This document shows, one piece after another, positions 58,373 through 64,000 of a stretch of 64,000 nucleotides of DNA. Position numbers and translations under genes: made by a program. The notes below the pieces were generated by a model, which saw nothing but the letters and a program-made list of their open reading frames with translations, was not told where the DNA came from and ran no database searches. Position 1 is the first letter of the stretch; every line of letters starts with the position of its first letter. Source of the DNA: Odontocerum albicorne (taxonomy: Eukaryota > Arthropoda > Insecta > Trichoptera > Odontoceridae); contig OX463855.1 of assembly GCA_949825065.1 (NCBI GenBank), forward strand, positions 37,230,144-37,294,143. The letters run 5' to 3'.

Positions 58373-59035
58373 CGTCGTATTACTTTTCTATGTGATGGCA
58401 AAAATCTTTTCAAATTACGAAGAATCGTCAATTATTCAAACATAATATATATTTTTTTAGTTTTCGTTGGAAACCTTATTTCCAACGTTGAAAGTTAATA
58501 TGGCTTTTTTGATAAACAAGCAAACTGAATACTCCGCACTTTTAAATCTTGTAATCGTTTGATGAAAGTTTTTTTATAAATTTCGAACCGAACTTCAAAA
58601 ATTAAATTAAATCCTTAGAAATATAATGGAAAAAGAGAGAAATTGAGTTGAAGTATATATTAAATACGAACAAAAAAATCCCATGCGCAAAAAATTTAAA
58701 AGCATCTGGCCAGAATTCTATTAAAATTTGATTTATCCAAACAAAGACAGCGAAAATCGAAAGGTTATGCAAAAATATAAACAAGTTAATGATTTTTTAA
58801 TTTTGAGAGCCATTCATACAAAAAATGTTGTTAAAATAATTCATTGATCTCCTTCAATCACATCCCGAATGAGTAGGGAATCTAACGATGAGATGACTTC
58901 CTTCTATTCGCTTCTGTTCTCCACAACCATCATTACGTTAGATTAAAAGAGAAGAAACTCTCATTGAAGAGTAAAAAATAATATCACAAATCGAACATAC
59001 GAGTACGTTTTACCATACATGAAATATAAAAGTAG

Positions 59036-59820
59036 CTGTTTGCAGACGATATCGTATTAATAAGTGAAAAACATGAAGACCTGCGAAATAGTCTGGAAAG
59101 GTGGAGAAGAATCTTGGAGGACAATGAATTGAGACTGAGCAGAAAGAAAACAGAGTATCTGTACCTACCATTTGAGAACACAAATGCTGTCACTCCCGTA
59201 ATGCAAATGGATAGAGAAACATTACCAAATTTTGACTCCTTTAAGTATCTTGGGTCACTCATCCATAGCGATGGAGGATGTGCAGCAGATGTAACACATA
59301 GAATTAGTGTGGGATGGGTGAAGTTTAGATCAATGACGGGAGTTCTATGTGATCCGAAAATGCCAGTAAAGTTAAAAGGAAAAGTATACAAAACGATTGT
59401 CAGACCCGCACTCCTCTATGGCTCCGAATGCTGGACGATGTATAACTCTTACTCTAGGCAACTGGAAACTGCTGAAATGCGCATGCTAAGATGGTAAGCT
59501 GGTGTGTCTCTAAGAGACAAAATAAAAAGCTCACGCATTTGTGGAAGCCTAGGTGTTACAGACATCAACAGCAAGATGGAGGAGAGGCGATTGAGATGGT
59601 ATGGGCACGTTGGACGCAGAGCACCCGATCACATTGTGAACCAGGCAATCTCCATGGATCTTCCTCGAATCACAACCAGAGGAAGACCAAATAATTCATG
59701 GGTGGTGCAAAAAGATAACCTGATGCAGAGGCACGGCCTGGGGGACGTAGTCCGGGACAGAAGAGCATACAACCTGAAGACGAGAAGAACTGACCCCAAT
59801 AGTCTTCGCAGACAGTGAGT
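59036..59820 (+). mobile_element. RTE-clade LINE reverse transcriptase C-terminal half
   Basis: One frame from LFADDIVLISEKHEDL (RT active-site box) through FKYLGSLIHSDGG, KGKVYKTIVRPALLYGSECW, AEMRMLRW, one TAA stop (59494-59496), then EERRLRWYGHVGRRAPDH to a stop at 59818. Sequence order is typical of RTE elements. A single in-frame stop makes this the youngest-looking LINE remnant here. Confidence 0.82.
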
Positions 59821-60094
59821 TGGGATGGAGTCAGGGAGAAGATGAAGTATAAAAGTAGGATGATTGAAGAATTAATCAAGTATTGAATTTGTACTATACT
59901 TTTCTTTTCGCATTAATGTGAAATTGGTGTGGTGAGATGCGGGCAGCCTGACTCGAAACTCCGATATCGTGTAATCAACTGTGTATTTTATTAAATTTTG
60001 ATATTTTTTTAATTTTGACTCGTGTATTTGATTATTTATGAGAGAGTTTTCTCTCTACTAAGCATACTTCTCACTTAAGCTTATTTTAAAATCT

Positions 60095-60360
60095 AGTCCA
60101 CTTCATCCAGTCATGTTTTTCTCGGTCTACTTCTTCCATGTACACCTAGCGCTTCTAACAGTCTCTCCACGTGTCGAACTATTTTAAAGCCTCTTTCTTC
60201 ATGTTACTGAAAACATCTATTTTATTCATGCATTAATTTCTAGTGTCTTCATTCCACCTTTTTTCGTACATTGCTATTTTCCTCCCCATCCTATATATAT
60301 TTTTCTTATAATTTAACTTTTATGCGCATCCTTCTTCTGTCAAGTCCAAGGATATCGATA
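60095..60360 (-). mobile_element. Degraded RTE-like LINE tail
   Basis: Similar layout to 4480-4870: GTCCACTTCATCCAGTCATG, TTTCTAGTGTCTTCATTCCA and TGCGCATCCTTCTTCTGTC. Confidence 0.35.
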
Positions 60361-61015
60361 CTTTGAAATAAAATATTTAAATTCATAATTCTCAGCGAAA
60401 GGATTCTAGAATATTTTTCACAGAAAAAAGATCGTTGAATTAATTCAAATATATAAAATTTCTTTTCAACACTTCATTAGAAATTTTCTAAGAGATTGTA
60501 AAGTTTTGATATTCAATACTCAAGAAATGAATACACCTCGATCAGCTTTACGTCTTTGTAAAAGGTTTGAAAATTTAATGGCATTTTCTGAAGAAATGAT
60601 ATGGGAAATTTTAAAATCGTTTTCAAAAGGGACCATTAAATATTTTAAGTTTATCAAAGATAAAAAAATAAAGGTGTATTTTTAAACGAAATATAAAACA
60701 GAGGTGATAATTAAACTTACTAAAAAAAATCTGATGTCACCGAGGGAAGATATGATTCCCTTACTTAAACTGTTATATATACGAATAAACATTCATGTTT
60801 TAAATCTGCATGAAGATGGAAAAGTGCATGTTTAAGAAGAAATCGAAAACTAACCGAGTTATTTAAAATTACTAAAGGCGTAAAGCAAGGCTACGTGATG
60901 TGACCTCGATGGTCTAATTTACGAGTATTCATGTGTGTGCGTTTAAGAAATAATGGGAAAAGTGTAAGAATAAATTAAATAAGTATGTGTAGGTTTATGT
61001 ATTGTGATGACACAG
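60361..61015. other. No gene recognised
   Basis: AT-rich; nothing supportable. Confidence 0.4.
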
Positions 61016-61530
61016 GAGACAACCTCAGCGAGCAGCGGCGAGATTCTTGAAATATATGTGTTTGCCAGATGTTCACCTGTGATAATTTCTATATAGGAAA
61101 GACAGGAAGATCTTTTGAAAAGAGATTTCGTGATCACAAATCCGCCTTAACAAATCCACTAATTTATTCTAAAATGGCTAATCATTGTCACCGTGAAAAC
61201 CATACATTTTCTATCGATGATGCCAAATTCTTACATATCAGTAGTAACGGAAATAAATTGGACAGATTAGATACCCTAGAAATATCTAAGTCAGTGCATT
61301 GGGGTGAACATCTGGAAAACACATATATTCCAATAATCTCGCCGCTGTTTGCTGAGGCTGTCTCCTCCCTCCACCCACAGTCCCCAGCCCGAATGTTTAC
61401 CGTAAAAAGCGTGTATCTCGATACAAGTTCTAACCGAATTCAGTATTATTTGTGCTTCCTGATGATGAGGTGAGTCTTGAAACCGGTAGGGTTATACCGT
61501 TACAAAAAGTGGAATAAACAGTGTTCGATA
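61016..61530 (+). mobile_element. Penelope-like element fragment with head-to-head inverted scrap
   Basis: Plus ORF keeps DNFYIGKTGRSFEKRFRDHK and FSIDDAKFLHIS (61069-61370), then the 3' motif CTGATGA (61459-61465)...GAAAC (61479-61483) and AAACAGTGTTCGATAAAAC. Bases 61016-61068 are an inverted copy of 61302-61360. Confidence 0.75.
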
Positions 61531-62194
61531 AAACAAATTACAATTCATTATTATTTATTCAATTTGTTTTCATAAAAAAATGTCAATTAAACTGTGAATT
61601 TCATCAGTATTTCGATAAATTTTTTAATCTTATTTTTCAGTAAAACATCTTAAGTAAGATTTAAAACATTTTAATATATAAATAAGAAGAGTGCCACAGT
61701 AAGAATTAAGAGGCAAGAAGCCTCCATTGAAATAAAACTCGACGATGATATTCTGAAGAAGTTCTCCTTCTGCTTCTATATTATTTATTTTCCTCCAACT
61801 TTTCATTTATTTTTTCGTCCTTCTTCCTCGTCCGTCAAGGTTGGGACATGTTAGCTCAATTCGATTAAATTATATTGTAAATATAGACAGATTCATCGAA
61901 ATATAAATTGTCTTCATTAATTTTTTTCTGTTTTCAAAAATATTCTACTAAATCGCTTCACGCTTTTGTTTTATACTACACTGTACCAAACAAAACTACC
62001 CTTTCAGGTAGATTTTTTCAGCATTTTCTTAAAGACAGATCTTCACACTTTAAGACGCAATCAAAATCAAAACAACCTTTCCCAGAACCTGGCTTGTTTT
62101 ATTGAATTTTTATTTTTCTGAAATGTTTACTTAAATTGCTACATCAAATAAAATATAATTAGACTTTATATTGAACGGTGCTGATATAGAGAGA

Positions 62195-63035
62195 GTGAAA
62201 ATTTAAATACCTCGGAAGTATCCTAGTGGAAGACCTCGATCCAGAAACCGAAGTCAGGTGCAGAATTGAAACATCTCGCGCGGCTTTTAATAAAATGGGA
62301 AGCGTATTATGCGATGATAATCTAAACTTGAAACTTCGACAAGGGTTAGTCAAATGCTACGTTTGGTCAGTGTTATTACATGTAATGGAATCATGGACCC
62401 TCAAAGTTGGTAGTATGAACCGACTGGAATCGTTCGAAATGTGAATGCAACGGAGAATGCTACGGATACCCTCGACGGATAGGGTGGGGGCTGAAAAACA
62501 TCTAGTGTCCCCGTAGCTGGGCTCGCTCTATATTGGTGGGGTGTATCTTGGCCGAGGGAATGTTATTAGATGAGCCCAGACCTTTTGATAGCTTCTGTCT
62601 TTAATGTATTCTCAGCAATTGATGTGTCCTTGAAGTATATTTAAATATATTATGTACATACTATGTTGCTAGATCAATAAACCTATATTAATGAATTATT
62701 ATTTATTTATATGGTCAGCAACACAAGGATGCAAAGCAACAAAGAGCCAAAGTTGATAAAGAGTTGCTAACTAATATTAAAATCCAAAAGGTGTCCTATT
62801 TGGGTCATGTACTTAGAGGAGAAAAATTCAAATTACTGCACCTGATCATCCAAGGCAAAATAGAGGGTCAAAGAGGTGTTGGCAGGAGGCAAATCTCCTG
62901 GCTTCGCAATACACGTGATTGGACTTGTATAAGGAGCGTTGAGGATCTTTTTCGGGCTGCCGGGGACAAAGATGCCTACTCTCAGATGATAGTCAACGTT
63001 AGGGTGACCTGACATGACACTGAGAAGAAGGATAC
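62195..63035 (+). mobile_element. LINE-D 3' part with internal insertion
   Basis: KYLGSI-type start, then CRIETSRAAFNKMGSVLCDD, VKCYVWSVLLHVMESWTLKV, a stop, interruption, then [34 protein letters not shown] to the tail ACACTGAGAAGAAGG. Confidence 0.75.
62480..62740 (-). repeat. R4 repeat and flank inserted in LINE-D
   Basis: Minus copy of the R4 core (TATATTGGTGGGGTGTATCT on plus) followed by AT-rich sequence, between the two LINE-D halves. Confidence 0.55.
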
Positions 63036-63269
63036 ATCGTATACTTGTTTTAAAAAATTATAATTAAGATTAGTAAGGTAATTTTATTACTAAAGCTATC
63101 GCGTTTTACACATGTACCGGGTCTTATTGTGCTTTACACACATCTTGCAGATTTTGCACGGATTTTGTTTTTTGTTAGTTGATAGAATACACATCGATAC
63201 ATGTTGAGAAACGTTCTTTGACAACGTGTTAGGAGATTTCGAAAAAACTTCATGCATATTTTTATTGTC

Positions 63270-63450
63270 TAGCGCAGTGATTCTTAACCTTTTCGAAGTC
63301 CCAGAATAGTTTAAAGACAGAAGCTATCAAAAGTTCAAGGCTCATCTAATAACATCCCTTCGGCCAAGATGCACCCTACCAATAATAAAGGGCGAGCCCA
63401 GCCACGGGGAAACCAGATATTTTTCAGCCCACACCCTTGTAGATATGTAA
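63270..63450 (+). repeat. R4 repeat with hAT-like leader
   Basis: CAGTGATTCTTAACCTTTTC resembles hAT element ends; then the R4 core CACCCTACCAATAATAAAGG and CACGGGGAAACCAGATA. Confidence 0.45.
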
Positions 63451-64000
63451 AAAACTGCCCTCATTTCTTTTTCCGTATAACTATAAAGGAAACTTAAGTT
63501 GCTTTTGTTAGTAAAATAATAAATTTTATTTTAAGCGCCTTGAAGAAGAGTCAATTGTATTTTCTTGTTATTTTATTTCAAAAAAACATTTAAGGACAAT
63601 CGTCCCATTTCGCACTTCTTGGAGACCTGGCGAAAGTTTATCGGCGTGTAAATAAGTCCAAGGAACTTTTTTTTCAGAGGGATTACAAAATTGAAAGAAT
63701 GCGAAAAATATCACGGAGGAAAATAAGGGGAGAAATTCTACCCGTTTTTTGTTTCTAGTAATTTTAAATATATAATATTTAATTAGATTGTCGCTTAAAG
63801 TTGAATATAGATCCCTTTATTGTAGTTATTTGAGGAATGGTAGACTATAGAATGTGTTTTGAAAGAAACAAACTTGGCTGCTAGAAATTGAATCTTAGTT
63901 TCAGCATTACTTAATCACTTTACAACATACGCTGATCGGGAGAGAGTCACATCATATGAACTTAACTCTTTTGATAGCATCTAAATATGATAAATTATGA
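63451..64000. other. No gene recognised at window end
   Basis: No ORF, RNA gene or known repeat seen. Confidence 0.4.

Overview
The window is animal nuclear DNA, almost certainly from an insect: AT-rich, intron-containing genes, dense transposable elements, and short runs of the TTAGG telomere-type motif. I cannot name the order or species from the sequence. It holds two complete protein-coding genes, both on the plus strand. They are a head-to-tail pair of secreted M14A zinc pro-carboxypeptidases (carboxypeptidase A type). No genuine tRNA, rRNA, CRISPR array or bacterial-type operon is visible.

Gene 1 (2039-14989) encodes 411 aa and gene 2 (27560-38878) encodes 418 aa, each in six coding exons. 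Exons 2, 3, 4 and 5 have identical lengths in both (382, 88, 203 and 85 nt), and all five intron phases match (2, 0, 1, 0, 1), so they are tandem duplicates. Both keep the full zinc and catalytic set. The residue corresponding to bovine position 255 is Ile in gene 1 and Met in gene 2, which points to hydrophobic C-terminal substrates in a digestive enzyme pair. In both, the start ATG directly follows a polypyrimidine-AG, so each probably has an unseen non-coding first exon.

Layout: 1-2038 flank with SINEs and a TTAA-flanked element; 2039-14989 gene 1, its introns full of hAT, SINE, LINE and Tc1/mariner debris; 15640-16500 a 12-unit minisatellite; 17052-27293 repeats including two mariner copies with complementary deletions; 27560-38878 gene 2; 39605-64000 a transposon graveyard (mariner, Ty3/gypsy-type LTRs, Penelope-like GIY-YIG elements, RTE- and jockey/CR1-type LINEs, SINEs, foldback MITEs, minisatellites).

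The most unusual structure is in intron 1 of gene 2. The last coding bases of exon 1, with their 5' splice site, have been amplified into an array carrying 18 near-identical donor sites, the first of which is the authentic one. Use of any later donor would stop translation at the exon 1 boundary and leave only a secreted propeptide. Other notable items are a LINE fragment repeated six times with TTAGG blocks at each junction, four loci with a hammerhead-like CTGANGATG...GAAAC motif (two clearly at Penelope-like 3' ends), a mariner-type element with TIRs of about 200 bp, and several insertions whose empty sites can be reconstructed. I found no convincing novel multi-gene system.
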